Shown here: piece by piece, positions 44,235 to 56,260 of the stretch
Layout of the letters: each line of letters opens with the position of its first letter
Numbering within the stretch: the stretch's first letter is position 1
From: Candolleomyces eurysporus
Lineage: Eukaryota > Basidiomycota > Agaricomycetes > Agaricales > Psathyrellaceae
Direction of reading: 5' to 3'
Assembly (NCBI GenBank): GCA_027579435.1
Contig: JANBPK010000750.1
Location: 1-64,000, forward strand
Length of the DNA stretch: 64,000 bases
Made by a program: the position numbers and the translations under genes
Notes under the pieces: model-generated
What the model was told of the DNA's origin: nothing
What the model saw: only the letters and a program-made list of their open reading frames with translations
The model's database searches: none

Positions 44235-44359
44235 GTGCGACGGGCGACGCGCTGGGGAGAGACAAAACGGACAGCGGGCACATTGTGGGAACTATTCCAA
44301 TTGGGCCCATTGATCGGCATCATCGCCTATCTTCCTCCTTCTCCGTCACCTTGATCAAC
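44235..44359. promoter_or_regulatory. 125-bp divergent promoter, NDUFAF7 / MMS19
   Basis: The shortest divergent spacer in the window. Both genes serve iron-sulfur-dependent systems (complex I assembly; cytosolic Fe-S delivery). Nothing besides start-proximal sequence fits here. No consensus site was assigned. Confidence 0.5.
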
Positions 44360-47300
44360 ATGGAATCCACAGAAAGGCTGGTCAGGACCTGGATCGCAAC
44401 GAGAAGAGACGAGGAAATCGCCCAGATTGCTGCAGGCACGTCACCCGAATTTTCTCAACAGCAGTCTGTCTAACCAACAGCACTCCAGATATAACCGAAG
44501 GCCAGACTAGCCTGGTGAATGTGGTCAAGGCTCTTGGAGAATATCTGGTTTCAGAGGAAAATGAGCTCCGTTCGAAGGGTGCGCCTACAGGCCGACNTTT
44601 TTTCTGTACAAATTTTTGAGCGGGAGTGCGAGCAGGGGTCGAGCTGTTATCGCTCGTTTTGCAACGATTGCCGTCTGGATCTCTAAACAAAGCCTCTGGT
44701 GTGAATATATTTCTGTTCTACCAAGTGACTTGCTTGAACCGTATGAGCAGTGCGAACATTGGCGAGCTTCTACTCCGATAAGCTGGGCGATTCAGACACC
44801 ATTATTCCAGCTTTGCAAGGCCTCCAAAGTTTGGTGAAATTTCCAACATTCGGCGCAGCAGAGACTACCACTATTATCGAATCGTGAGTGCAATGTTTGT
44901 AAAATTCGCAAGTCATTGATTTTATGTCAGACTATTCCGACATGTAAAGACCAAGGCTTTGACCCAAAATCATCGATTCAAGGTGTTCACCATTGTTGAT
45001 ACGCTCATGGCCAACCATCGTGAAGGTGAGTTGCATGCAGACGGAATCGCTTCCCTTTCAGAGATCAAACTAACCAAATGTATAGTGCTGAAGGCTATGG
45101 GTGTAAAGTTTTTAGATGGTTATGCTAAATTTTGTGACGGGGAGAAGGACCCTCGTAACCTGGTGCTCATTTTCGCGATTGATCGAGTCATCCTAATCGA
45201 GTTTGACATATCGGAAAGGGTTCAGGTAAGTGATTAGTTCACTACCAATACGATTTTTCTGATAGGATGCAAGACTCTCTATGATGTCATCTTCTGCTAT
45301 TTCCCTATCACATTTCGGCCTCCTCCAAATAATCCTGGCGGAATTACGGCGGACGATCTGCGAGTATCGCTGAGGTAAGACACCTCGAGGAAACCCTGTC
45401 ACTGTGCTGAGCATTCGATGTGACAGAGCTGTGGTGTCCGCTACGCCTCTTTTTGGCACCCTCGCAATCCCTCACTACCTAGAAAACCTCGTTGCAGTTG
45501 GTCGGCCAGCAAAGGTAGTTTGAAAGTGACTGTCTGAGGATGGCATCGCTGATTGAAGCTCTTCAGAAAGACATCTTAGAAACGATAGCAGTGTGTCTGC
45601 CAGTATACGGTTCACAAGTTGCCCGATCATTCGCTAGGAAACTCTGGAATTCATTGAAGCTCGAGGTCCGTCGCTTCGTTCACACTGATATTCAATCTGA
45701 TATTCTGCTAGGTCTTCCAACCGGTTGATCCCATTACGGAGGAGTTGGCCGTGAAGGCCATTCAAGTCCTCATCAAAACAATTTACTCGTCAGAGAAAGA
45801 GGAATCCCAGACAGACGTCCAAGGTCTTGCAAAGGATGCATGTGAAGAATGCATTACCATCCTCCGTGAACCAGAAAAGAGTCAAGCTCGACCAGCGGCG
45901 CGAATTCTCTGTTCGTTTATGACGACAACGGGTGTGTTTCCTCTGTTGACTCCGACTGGATTCATTCTGAATTGTGAAAAGCCTCTGTGTCAAAGTACAC
46001 TGTTTCACAAGCGGTGCCGCACTTGACAAAGCTCTTTATCAATCCAGATGAAGTAACAAGTCGACCGGCTACTCTCGTTCTTCTAGCGCAGTTCATCGAA
46101 GCAGCTCGGGATTCCATGTCGAGTGATCTCACTGGTGACGTCCCCCTTCTACCCTACAAGGATGATGTTTTAGGAGCTCTGTCCGGAGGACTCAAGGCAC
46201 ACAATTTGCGTATTGCATCCCTAACCGGCTTGAAGGGAATGGTAACGACAGAACGACTTCTCACAGACCAAGAGTTGGGTTTCATCGTTCACAGTGTGAA
46301 TGAAATAATCCAAGACCATCCGGACCAATTCGACGACATCAGCGATGGAATTCTAGAGTTGCTTTCCACAATATCGGAGGTGTGTCCTCGACAAGTCGTG
46401 GAGCAAACCCTCCCTATCTTGTTTAGCTCCCTCCCCGATTCCGCACCCCCTAGAGAGGCCGCGTCTGAAAGAGCTCAGACATGGAAAACACTTTCGTATC
46501 TCCAAACTCTGTGCACTGAGCCAGAGCTTTTCGAGGTTTTGGTGATCCGGCTTACCACAAAACTCGAATTGCTCTGCTCTCGATCAAGCTCGGAGGAGGC
46601 GGATCCGGAGCCTACTGCTGGATATGCCCATGCCATTCTCAAGACGCTTGCCAATACTCTGTCGACGAAGTTGACGAAGAACCACACTGACGTTGCGAAG
46701 TACCTTGATCGATTGGTTGTTCGAATTTTCAACATCTTTGTCTATGCTGCGTTCACTGCAGAGGGAGACAAACGACCGATGATACTTTCGGACCATCGGT
46801 TATTGGAAGCTGCGGCGCTCTGCACGACGTCGGTAGTCAGGTCGTTGCCTACAGCGTAAGACACTCCCTTCCTCTTATTCGCTGCGACGAACCGAAAATC
46901 TCTAACATGCCATTCACTAACATAGACGGCAAGAATCCTATCTTCAGGCTGTAATGTCTGCACTCACGAATGGAGTCGTTCAGCCAATTTCTGAAGGCTA
47001 CTTCAAGATTCCACCGGAGGCAAGATTGGCTATTTTCGGTGTATGTTCCTTCTCTCGCTTTGCAAGGGTTGGTTAATAACACTATCCCTAACGCACATTA
47101 TAGCCCGAGAGTCGACCGGTATATAAGGAACTGATAGTATTGTTCACCGCAGCAATCACTCCCATGTACAAAGAAGTGCATATGTTTCATTCTATCCATG
47201 CGAAACGGTAGCGCTGATGACGAATAATCTAGGTGAATTTGAATGTCCCCAATCTCGTCGAGTTCCTCGAGGGTACGCTGGGATGGATATTGAACGGTGC

Positions 47301-48689
47301 AGAGAACGACTTGCAAAGGAACTCTGCTGTGCATCTGGTCTCTGTCCTAGTAAATAGGAAGGCGGAAGGTAAGAATGTACCCTCAATCTCCCATTTACAT
47401 GCCTCTCATTCAAAGCTTTTCGGTTTACAGAACTATCAGGATTCCTAGACGGTCTTGCCACCACGTATTGGTCGCAGGAGATTTTGAATACAGAGGTACC
47501 ATTGGAGCGACGTCGCTGGGCAATTACGTCGTGGACATGGGTTCGTCTATTCTCCTCGTAATGCATATCTATCCACTCACCGCCTGTCCAACCATCCACT
47601 TTACAGATAATACAAGCCTTGCTCGTGCGAAGCCACCCCTCAGCTCTACCTTTCACACAGAAGCTGCTCGACCTCTTCAGTGACACCTCCATCAATTGGG
47701 ACGCAGCCAAAGGCGTCGGACTCATCCCCGGACACGATAGTATTCTGACGAAGCAGAACCATGCTGTGGTCAAGATCTTGTATGCGCAGAAGTACGTTGC
47801 AGCGATACTTCCGCAGACGATTGCGGGGTCTGTGGATGGATCAGGTGAGCTGGATTCTTATGTTCAAACGCTTCCCTGCTGTCTACGAAAATCCATTGAC
47901 GAATCTCGCCAGAACCGACGAAACAAGTTGCATACCTCGTTGCGCTTTCTGGTATGATCAAGTCTGCTCCGAAGGCTACCTATATGGCCGAGTTGCCTTC
48001 AGTACGTGCCCTTCCCAGATATCCGCTCTCTCTCAGCCACTCACTCGCTCGCTCTCACTTCCTTCTTCACCAACGTAGCTCATCCCGCTGTTAATCCGAG
48101 GTCTCGACCTACCCGACCCCGACATCCGACGGAACGTTATAGAAACGCTGCTCGCCGCGGCGGAAGGNCGAGACACCCGAAAAGTCTCTCGTCGCGGAGC
48201 ATGCGTCGACTTTGGTGAACGCGATGTTGAAGAATTGTCTAGTCGAAGAGATGCCTTCATCTGTGCGTTTTTTTCTTTCCATTCTACGCGTACCAACACT
48301 GAAGTCTCTGTTTCACGTTTTGTGTATTGTTATTTCGACAGAACGTACGGATATCGGCACTCCGGTACCTCGCCGTCCTACCTCGCATCGTCCGCTACGA
48401 CGTCCTACACCCGTATAAAGCGCAAGTGATCAAAGACCTTGGTAAAACTTTGGACGATCCGAAGAGGGCCGTTAGGAAGGAGGCTGTGGAAGCTAGGTGC
48501 GCGTTCGTTTTTTTGTCCGTTCATTTCGATTGACTTTACTGATGGCGACAACGATATGATGACACTCGTTAGAACGAACTGGTAAGCCCCATTCCCTGAA
48601 AAGAAATCGCGTATATAGTAGAGTAGTATATACATACAAAGCACTAACACATATCCGTTCCTTTCCCCAGGTTCAAATACAATGGCTGA
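44360..48689 (+). CDS. MMS19: MMS19, cytosolic iron-sulfur targeting / DNA repair HEAT protein
   Basis: HEAT-repeat scaffold of the CIA targeting complex that hands Fe-S clusters to DNA-metabolism enzymes such as XPD and polymerases. The start at 44360 gives MESTERLVRTWIATRRDEEI. After an intron come GQTSLVNVVKALGEYLVSEE, GVELLSLVLQRLP, VRTLASFYSDKLGDSDTIIP, FRHVKTKALTQNHRFKVFTI and LYDVIFCYFPITFRPPPNNP, the hallmark of the N-terminal MMS19 domain. The large exon 45987-46859 and later exons carry HEAT repeats, then the MMS19 C-domain: YVAAILPQTIAGSVDGS, AYLVALSGMIKSAPKATYMA, LIPLLIRGLDLPDPDIRRNV, ALRYLAVLPRIVRYDVLHPY and LGKTLDDPKRAVRKEAVEAR, ending TNWFKYNG. More than fifteen exons. The N at 44597 is intronic; the N at 48168 is in coding sequence (about AAAEG.D). 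Several internal splice sites were not individually checked. Confidence 0.93.
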
Positions 48690-49033
48690 AGTAGCACTGG
48701 TGATCGAGGGTGGTGGATAATGGACTGGGGACAGACAGATGGACAGGGTATACTTTCTAAGAAGTGGGCTACAGCGAGTCATGTAAATCCTCCTTTCCTC
48801 TCTATGAAATGAAAAGGGACGGTAGAGTAAAAATACTACATCATCGATCTGGAAGTGGGAGAAAAAAAATAGATAAAGGTATGGGTGTAGCTGTTGGCAG
48901 TAGGGTCCGTGATGGTAAATGTTGGATAGCAGATACAGTAGTAGTAGTACTAGATAGGTAAGAATGAACACGGATAACACACGATAGCACAGTGGGTGAT
49001 TGATAAAAAAAAAGAGAGAACAGAACAGAACAT
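48690..49033. other. Convergent 3' intergenic region
   Basis: About 340 bp between MMS19 and the next convergent gene. AT-rich, with homopolymer runs (A8 near 48847, A10 near 49006) and a GTAGTAGTA stretch near 48940. A long minus-strand frame crossing it is an artefact of low complexity. No gene is seen. Confidence 0.55.
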
Positions 49034-50532
49034 TCATCGAGCCATAATCGCCTGAGTCTTCAAAGCCGCATCAGCAAGCGCAAGCTCAAACGCTTTAAGC
49101 TGCTCCTGAACAAGCTTCCGTCCATCCACCCTCCTCCCCGATAACCTCGTCGGCGTTGCCGGTGTCGTTGGCGTATCCAACCCCTCCACGTCCGCAAGCC
49201 CCGCTTCCCATCTCTCGATCCTGGCCCGGCTCCTCTCCGCACTCTCCCACTCCGTCTTCCAATTGCCCAACTTGTTCTTCAGCGATCGGATTTTCCGCCC
49301 AGCATCGGCTGTCGCCACCCCATTCACCTGCGCGTGCTCCGATATCGACGTCAGCGAAGACACAGTGCTCGAGGTGAATGACCGGATATGGGTGAGTTGG
49401 GGTATGAGCTTGGCGGGGGTGGGTGCACCAGTTAGCGGGGGCGGTGGGGGAAGTGAAAACGCAGCTCTCATAGGGGAAGTCGCGGGAGACACCTCGTAAG
49501 CGTCGCCCAGATGGTTTTTGTCCGGATCGAGCTCCCAGTCGTGCTGCGATGAAAAGTGACTTGAGAGACGGCGAGGAGCGGTTGGTGTTGTAGGTTCTTC
49601 TTCTACCAAGGTGTGAAGTGATCGTGAGTTCGCTGTGCTGGTGGTGTTGTTGTTCGCATTCGAGGAGGAAGAGGTAGGTTGGTCTGTTTCCGTCAACTCG
49701 TCCACGCCCTCCAATTCGTCGAGTTGCCCGAGGACGTCGCTGCCACCCACTTCCCCTCCGATCTTCCGAAACTCTCGTTCGTATTCCAAAAGGTCGCGGA
49801 CCTGGGTCTCCCGCTCCCGGACAGATTCGTTCATGCGACGTATAACGTCAGACGCGAGACGTTCGAGTTTGGGTTGCTGTGACGACGACGACGATTTGCC
49901 GGACTCGGCGGCGTCGAGTGTCCGCAAGTGTGTGATGAATTTCTCTGTGAATTCGAGGTTTTCTGAAAGGACGTCCATTGCGTCCTTTTCGGGTGTCCGC
50001 TGACGCGGTCGTGTGGGGGAGACAGAGGGACTGTCGAATGTGGGGTCGAGATCACCTCCGCCGAACGACTCGTCGGAGGTAAGGTTCGCTCCTGCTGCTG
50101 CTTCGTCTTCCGCAAAAGAGTCATGGCCGTTGAGTTCGTCTGCAAACGAAGGACGGGTATCCGAGGATGAGGCCAGCAGTTGAGCATTGAGCTCGGTTTC
50201 ATCAGAGATGAGATGTCTTTCTTCTCGTTCGTCTGATTCTCCGACCATGCCTTGGTCGTCGATACCCTCCGCACCCTCATCGAACTCGATCCCAAATTCC
50301 TCGGCTAGAAGCGTTTGAGGCCCGCGCTGGGCTCTGGCATGAGAGCTACGGCGAGCTCGTGTGCCAGGGAGTGATGCCTTCCGTTGGCACCAGCGCCGTC
50401 GGGTTCGCCATTGGCTTGGGGGGATGAACCGCGCAGGGATGCTGAAGATCGGCGGCCACTGATAGACTGGCGGGAAGGAGGCTTGAGAGAGGAGCTGCCT
50501 GACAAATAATGGGAGTCGGCGTAGTGGGGCAT
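49034..50532 (-). CDS. Disordered/coiled-coil hypothetical protein with an apparent frameshift
   Basis: Not assigned to a family. The N-terminal frame from 50532 gives MPHYADSHYLSGSSSLKPPS and runs to SLAHELAVALMPEPSAGLK, then hits a stop. Immediately after, in the next frame, LLAEEFGIEFDEGAEGIDDQ continues for over 400 codons to 49034. One missing base in the AAA run (TTT on the plus strand at 50314-50316) would restore continuity, giving LK-T-LLAEEFG; no GT..AG intron could do so. This looks like a homopolymer undercall, but a true mutation is possible. The chain is Ser/Thr/Glu-rich, with two helical, probably coiled-coil parts: SENLEFTEKFITHLRTL to EREFRKIGGE, and RKIRSLKNKLGNWKTEWESA to the end. 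It probably has a scaffold-like role, which is inference only. Confidence 0.7.
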
Positions 50533-50872
50533 TTTGGGGGGGAGCAATAGGGGCAATGGCTAGAGTCAAGTCGCGGTGCTCTCAAGGAGCCACCAAACGC
50601 GCTTCCGCTTTTTGCAGGTGACTGATTATGTCAGCTTGTCAACGGGGACAAGTAACTCGGAAGGAACGACAGAAAATAAATACAGATAGAGTACAGACGA
50701 ACGGTGGCTGAATAAAAATGAGAACAAGCACTCGGATATGTGGTTCTCTCCTTGGCTAGTGCGGAATTGAGACTGGAGAAAGGCCTCGGCGATCAAAGTT
50801 AACAGCCTTTGAACCAAACAAGGCCAACGTCGACTTTGAACCCCATTCGTTCGTTGACTCCTTCATTGGGCA
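50533..50872. other. Promoter side of the disordered-protein gene
   Basis: About 340 bp upstream of the minus-strand gene, ending where the repeat island begins. Base composition is still gene-like and CpG dinucleotides are present. No gene is seen. Confidence 0.5.
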
Positions 50873-50975
50873 ATTAGTGTTCTTTGGATGTCTATGGATG
50901 AGATGACAAAATTAAACAATAGATAATGACAAAGATGGGTACTCGATACAATATCCATCTGTTCTGGGAGATCCT

Positions 50976-52293
50976 GAGGCCTATAAGGACTCGGGTACTT
51001 GTACCCTGGGCTCTCAGTGCCAGGCCTGACACAAAAAACACGTGACTTGTAAGTCATGTGCCCAAGAAACCATCATGAGGCTCAGTGTTCAATCCTAACT
51101 GATGGCATTATTTTTTATGATATTCTAACACTCCAGAACTGAAACTTACTTGAGTACAAGTGCCGCTCCTCAGGCTTCTGTAGATTCTCAAATTTTTATT
51201 ATTGAAACAATATTAGAGTACAACAGTAAACCTACACTTTGCTTCCTCCCTTATGCAAGCGTTAAGGCTGTCCACAAGTGCACTCATGAGTATACTTAGA
51301 TCCTCAATGCGAGTACTTGGGCTCTAAAAATTCAAACTTGGATCCGTATGAGTTTTTTCCCACGAGTAACTTGGACTCACAGCTCAAGTACTTGTGAGTT
51401 TGTAAGTATACTCACACAGCAAGTCCACACAAGTAACTCATGAGCTACTCACAAGTACTTACAAAATTTACTTGCACAAATTTGGATTATAGAGCAAAGC
51501 AAGGTGGGATTTTCATTGTAGCCACCAATTTTAGCAACAACTCTACATGTTTAAGCATAACTAAGACTCTATGTACTCAAGCATAATTAAGACTCTACAT
51601 ACTCAAGCATGACTAAAATTTTATGTACTCAAGTTGTAACTAATCACCATCTAAATCAAGAATTTTGTAGATGTGTACAGCCTTTTGTAGTCAAGTACTA
51701 GTGCTACTAGGTCTTATCCATTCACATTTCCCTTTCCTACTATAGTAGGCAAGCCCATCTGGTTGATCAGGTTGTGCCTGTGCACTATGAGGCATGAAAA
51801 TAGCTGTCCACTAACTCTTTTTCATCCAATTTGGCCTGTAATAATTCAGGAAAAAATCATAAAAATTTGCAAAAAATTGTGGCATGAAGTGTTTCTTTCA
51901 CTGAAAAAATTATGGGTTTTCATGGGTACTTGTGACAAGTACTTGTGCCTTCAGAATCCATACTTGGATCCTCATGAGTATTTTCCCACGAGTGACTCAG
52001 ACCCACAGATCCGAGTTTTTGTGAGTATTCCCATGGGTCTACTTGTGAGTACTCATAGAAGACTCGGACTCATGGACAGCCTTAGCAAGTGCTCCCACAT
52101 GCAAAATTTATGTGCAGAAAAGTTCAGAAGTCAGAAGCTGGCCAGCTATGGTTGATTTGGGCAAAAAGCCCTACCAAATTTGGCAGGGGGCTAGCCCAAA
52201 AAAGGTCAAAACCTTTGAAGCAAAATGCCAGTTTCCTGATGACTAATAATAGACCTCAAAATTGCCACACATGTGACAGCCTCAATGAACAAG
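50976..52293. mobile_element. 1.3-kb insertion splitting the shared 149-bp block
   Basis: The block intact at 35070-35218 is interrupted here after GATCCT (50975) and resumes with TCCTTGTCCTTT (52294). TCCT is present at both junctions (50972-50975 and 52294-52297), consistent with a 4-bp target duplication. The insertion begins GAGGCCTATAAGGACTCGGG; related starts occur at about 55328 and, more weakly, 54691. It contains the hAT-like element at 51263-52084, so at least two insertion events are nested. No coding capacity remains. Confidence 0.7.
51263..52084. mobile_element. Non-autonomous hAT-like TIR element, 822 bp
   Basis: Perfect 12-bp terminal inverted repeats, TAAGGCTGTCCA at 51263-51274 and its complement TGGACAGCCTTA at 52073-52084. 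Flanks are GCAAGCGT (51255-51262) and GCAAGTGC (52085-52092), 6 of 8 identical with both differences being transitions, as expected of a decayed 8-bp target duplication. The 8-bp duplication and a TIR beginning TAAGG/CAGGG are hallmarks of hAT transposons. The interior near both ends is full of ACTTGTGAGT / CTCATGAGTAC / CACGAGTRACT motifs in both orientations, resembling subterminal transposase-binding repeats. No transposase ORF is present, so it would have depended on a copy elsewhere. Confidence 0.75.
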
Positions 52294-54420
52294 TCCTTGT
52301 CCTTTCTGAATGTTGCAAAAATCATTGACTTATCATGTTCACTGGATTGAGTATGATCTTCTCTAGCTGCTTCTGAGTCTTGAATATCAGGTTCCCTGTG
52401 TCCAATAAAACATGGTGTGCAGCACTCATCCAGGCTTTAATGCAAGGGCAGCTGTGTGTTCTCATCATGATGTTCAAGCATACCAAGATAATATTGGTGT
52501 GCAATCTCAGGATGGCTCAGGAAGATAACATAGCTTTCTACAGCTCAGCTATGAAACAATCATAACAGGATGGATGCTTGAACTTGTTTTGCATAGGATT
52601 ATCTATGCATACAAAATGTGAAATGCAGACAAGGGCAGTATGTGAAAAGGAAAATGACTTGTTGCTACTAATGGAGTTTTGGCAGACAGATACTTACCAT
52701 CTCAATTGATGTTCTTCTTGAGTTGAGTTTCATTGCCTCCCACTATGCAAGTAATAATGCCACTACCGTTTTCAGATTTCAAACCATTCTCAACCCTGAA
52801 TTTGACATCCCATCCTTGAAACATAAGAGTCAACACCAGCGAGTGAGGATACACCCTCATCAGGAAANTTTTTTAGATCCCAGGATTTCCAGGTAAACTT
52901 GACCAGCTAATTTATTTCTGAGAAATAAGTTAAGATCATAAATTACCTGGCCAACATGTTATCATGATCTCAAATAATTACTAATTTGATCAGGCTTGGA
53001 TGCCGTGGCTAGGCCTCACAATACTGATAGACAGCTTCTAAGTTGTTTACAAAACTACGGTCAACTGCATGTCTCCATCTCTAATACTTTTTTGATTTAT
53101 CAAGCTGAAGACAATACATTGGTGTTGACATTTTGTTTTGTTGATTTCTGTGGGAGAGCCAGATTGCAATATTGGCATTGATAACAATGAGCTAGGGGCT
53201 CAGAGTGTCTGTGGAAGGGGAGCAAGTGTGGGATGAGAAAGGGGGAAGGTAAGCTCTGTTCTGCAACATTCCATTTTCCACTGCAAAGGAGACCATAGAG
53301 CCCTGCTTGCCAAGGGAATACACAGCTAATTCTAAGGCAGGCGCACCCTTTTCCATTTGGATCCAACACAATATACTTGTATTCAGTGTTCTCCAAGAGA
53401 CTAGAAAAAAAGGTGTGTCATCAGGAAACTATCCGAAAAGAACAAAGCTAGAGTACTCACATCAAAAGGATGTTGGTAATGTATATTGGTCTCTATCCCA
53501 GAGCTTGTTATCTCTATCAACCATTTTGATCACTGTATTGAGGGTTGATCAAGAGCAAGTGATGTTGAGAACTGTGTTGTCGAACAAGGACTTTGCATGT
53601 CCATTCACTAGAGTTCAATGGTCAGGCTATAATTGGAAGGAGGAAATGTATGACACACAATTGACAAGATTGGAAGGACTATTGAAGAAAATCCATCAGG
53701 AATGATGTAGAGATTTTTCATGCAGATCACCTATTCAGCCATCCGCATTAATGACCAACATTCATGTCAAGAGTAAATGTTTTAAGCGGCGCACTGAGGG
53801 GATGGATTTTTAGCCCAATTACATGTTATTACTAATTTTTTTCCTGCGCTTTGGGCACTATTTACATAGCTTTGAGTACAAAGAGTACTCCTGACATCTC
53901 TTGTGGGCTGTGGTTGCCTCCCAACCGCTCTGCGCACGGATTGAGGCAGAGGCAGATGTCAAGGCCATAAGTGCGTGCCATCACTGATGCATGCCTCCTC
54001 AGCAGCTTCTAGGTTTGAGATTTTAATGATGCTGATAAAATCAAGGCATTAAAGGGTCTTACTGTGTCAAGTTCCATATCTGGATTGTTACAAACCTCAT
54101 TGAAATTAAGCACATAAGTTTGCTTCAACTCAAATGCTTGGTTTGTAAGAAAGCACCACTTGCTCAGCTCTACCATTTTGATGGTGAAATAGAGCTGTGA
54201 TTGGTGGTGTCTGGGTCAAAATCAAACTGGCTTTATGCAATCGTCATTTTGTGGTTGTGTTGCACCCAGAGCACTGCCACAGGGGCTATCCAATGACAAA
54301 GCCAATTGACTGATAATGAAGGATTATCAGCATCAGCTTGCTGATTTGGACCTGTTCACCAAGATAATTGTGTTGAGTCAGACCTGGTCTCAGAGTGGCC
54401 TCAGCCTCCTGGACTTTTTC

Positions 54421-54511
54421 AAGTAAATCTACAAGAAGATATCCTCTTTACTCGACCTTCTTACCCAAGATCAAGCTAGCATTAGAACATCATTTTTGCA
54501 AAGGATAATCT
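54421..54511. repeat. Direct repeat within the island, copy 1
   Basis: About 91 bp (AAGTAAATCTACAAGAAGAT ... GCAAAGGATAATCT) matching 55052-55144 in the same orientation with scattered substitutions. Just upstream, GTCAGACCTGGTC at 54377 recurs at 54634 with a similar following sequence, so the repeat unit is longer and partly rearranged. No coding content. Confidence 0.75.
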
Positions 54512-55051
54512 TGTCAAGTTATTCTGAAACAGTGAAAAGCAGCAGNAAAAGTGGAATCTCAATGAGATCTGACCTGTGAGCTGGTACTTGTGGCTCATCT
54601 TGGATCATCAGACTTTTCTCCTGTTGGCTTGGAGTCAGACCTGGTCATGGGGTGGCCTTGGCCTCCCTGAACCTTTGCAAGTTCTGAGGTTGTATAGAAC
54701 TCAGGTACTTGTGTACTGTGCCTCAACGCCAAGAATCTCCCAATATGGGGTCACATGATCTCACTAATCTAATTAATTGGCTAATTGAGATGTCTCAATG
54801 AGGTTGCAAGTTCAATCCTCACTCCTCTGTCTCCTAATCCTAGTAATAATGAAATNAAAAAACAGAGCCTGGTTGATACCATGTAAAGAGGTAGATGTTA
54901 TCACAGCCATGCATCAATTTACAACACATTGTATTCACCTTGGATGCATGATGAACCTCTACAAGCCAGTACTGTGGTTGGAAAACAAGGGAGAGAAACC
55001 AGGTTAATACAACCTCGGAAATTGCCATGCACAGTGATGGCCCACAAACCC

Positions 55052-55144
55052 AAGCAAATTTACAAGAAGATTCCCTCTTTACTCAACCTTCCTATCCAAG
55101 ATCAAGCCAGCATTACAGAACACCATTTTTGCAAAGGATCATCT
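55052..55144. repeat. Direct repeat within the island, copy 2
   Basis: Second copy of the 54421-54511 unit (AAGCAAATTTACAAGAAGAT ... GCAAAGGATCATCT). The copies lie 631 bp apart. They may be remnants of one family of short interspersed elements. Confidence 0.75.
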
Positions 55145-56260
55145 AGTTGCAGGAAATCAAAGGAAGACTATTATAACTAGAGGGTTGTTGGCTCACAAGC
55201 TAAGTTTCAAGCAGGAAGGTCTGGAATTAGTAACCTCATCCTGAATTATAAGACCCTTGAAAGATGGTCCTCAATTGGTTTACTTCTGTTTACATCTTGG
55301 TGGTTGCCTTTTCTTGAACCAGTTCCAAGGCCTATAAGCCTCGGGTACTTGTACCATGCAGGTTCTGGTGCCAAGACTTTGACACTGTCGCAACCCTGTG
55401 ATGGTGTGAGTTTATATCCTTTTACAGTTTCCATCACCAACAATAGGCCTCAGAACCTGCCACACACAGCAACGGCCCACTACCCACAGGTCCTTTGCCT
55501 GTTCTACACTCCAACATGCTGTTTATTGTTCCCACTTTGCCCTCAGTATTCTACTGTGACATATACAAATGGCCTAGTATACATTGCCATGCAGACCAAA
55601 ATTGCCCCAAGTTTCATGTTCTATTGCAAGTGTTCCTAAAAAAGTAAGCTGCACACCAATTAAAATTTAGAGATTCCAATGTATGTCAATATATTGCACA
55701 TAACNAAAAAAGCATAATTACCTTGAGTCAGCCTTTCAGTGCTTCTGTGCGATGTCCAAAAGACAACATAGTGGGAGCAGGCCGATGCTGCGCACGGCAG
55801 TTTGACCGAGGCATTTTTGATTTGCTAGCTATCATTTATTATGGAATTTTCTGACTGCTCAGAGTGCAGAGTTAACTTGAGTATTGTGAAATAAAAATCA
55901 ATATTGGAAACTAGTGATAAATTGAAGTTGTTTGAAGATGCAGAACAGTAATGAAAGCAGACAGTAGATATACAGGTGCAAGACTAATCATCTAAGCAGG
56001 ACCTTGAAATGCCAAGGCTCCAGGTTGTATCTAGGCATTACCTTACAATCTGCTGCATGCTCCGCCATGGCTCTGTTTCAACATACTGACTTCAATTTCT
56101 GGTGCAAGAGAAGGGAGTTCATGAGGTTCAGAACAGAGGACACAATGTCTTCAATCTTGAGCATGATCAGTTGCTGCTAGCCAAGATTAAATGTGGTGTT
56201 CCTTCATGTGTTATGTGCCCAAGCAGCATATAGTTCTGTTTGCAAAAAAGTTGGCCAGGA

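Noticed and set aside
48405..49037. 210-codon minus-strand ORF
   Set aside because: Overlaps the last MMS19 exons antisense and continues through low-complexity AT-rich 3' sequence; Leu/Tyr/Ser-rich with no domain.
53307..53705. 132-codon ORF inside the CpG-free island
   Set aside because: Longest frame there, but without a recognisable transposase, polymerase or other domain, and surrounded by decayed repeats.
54780..54840. tRNA-derived SINE suggested by a box-B-like AAGTTCAATCCTCAC
   Set aside because: A similar GTTCAATCC occurs near 51090, but no convincing box A at tRNA spacing or cloverleaf could be drawn; kept only as unspecified dispersed repeats.
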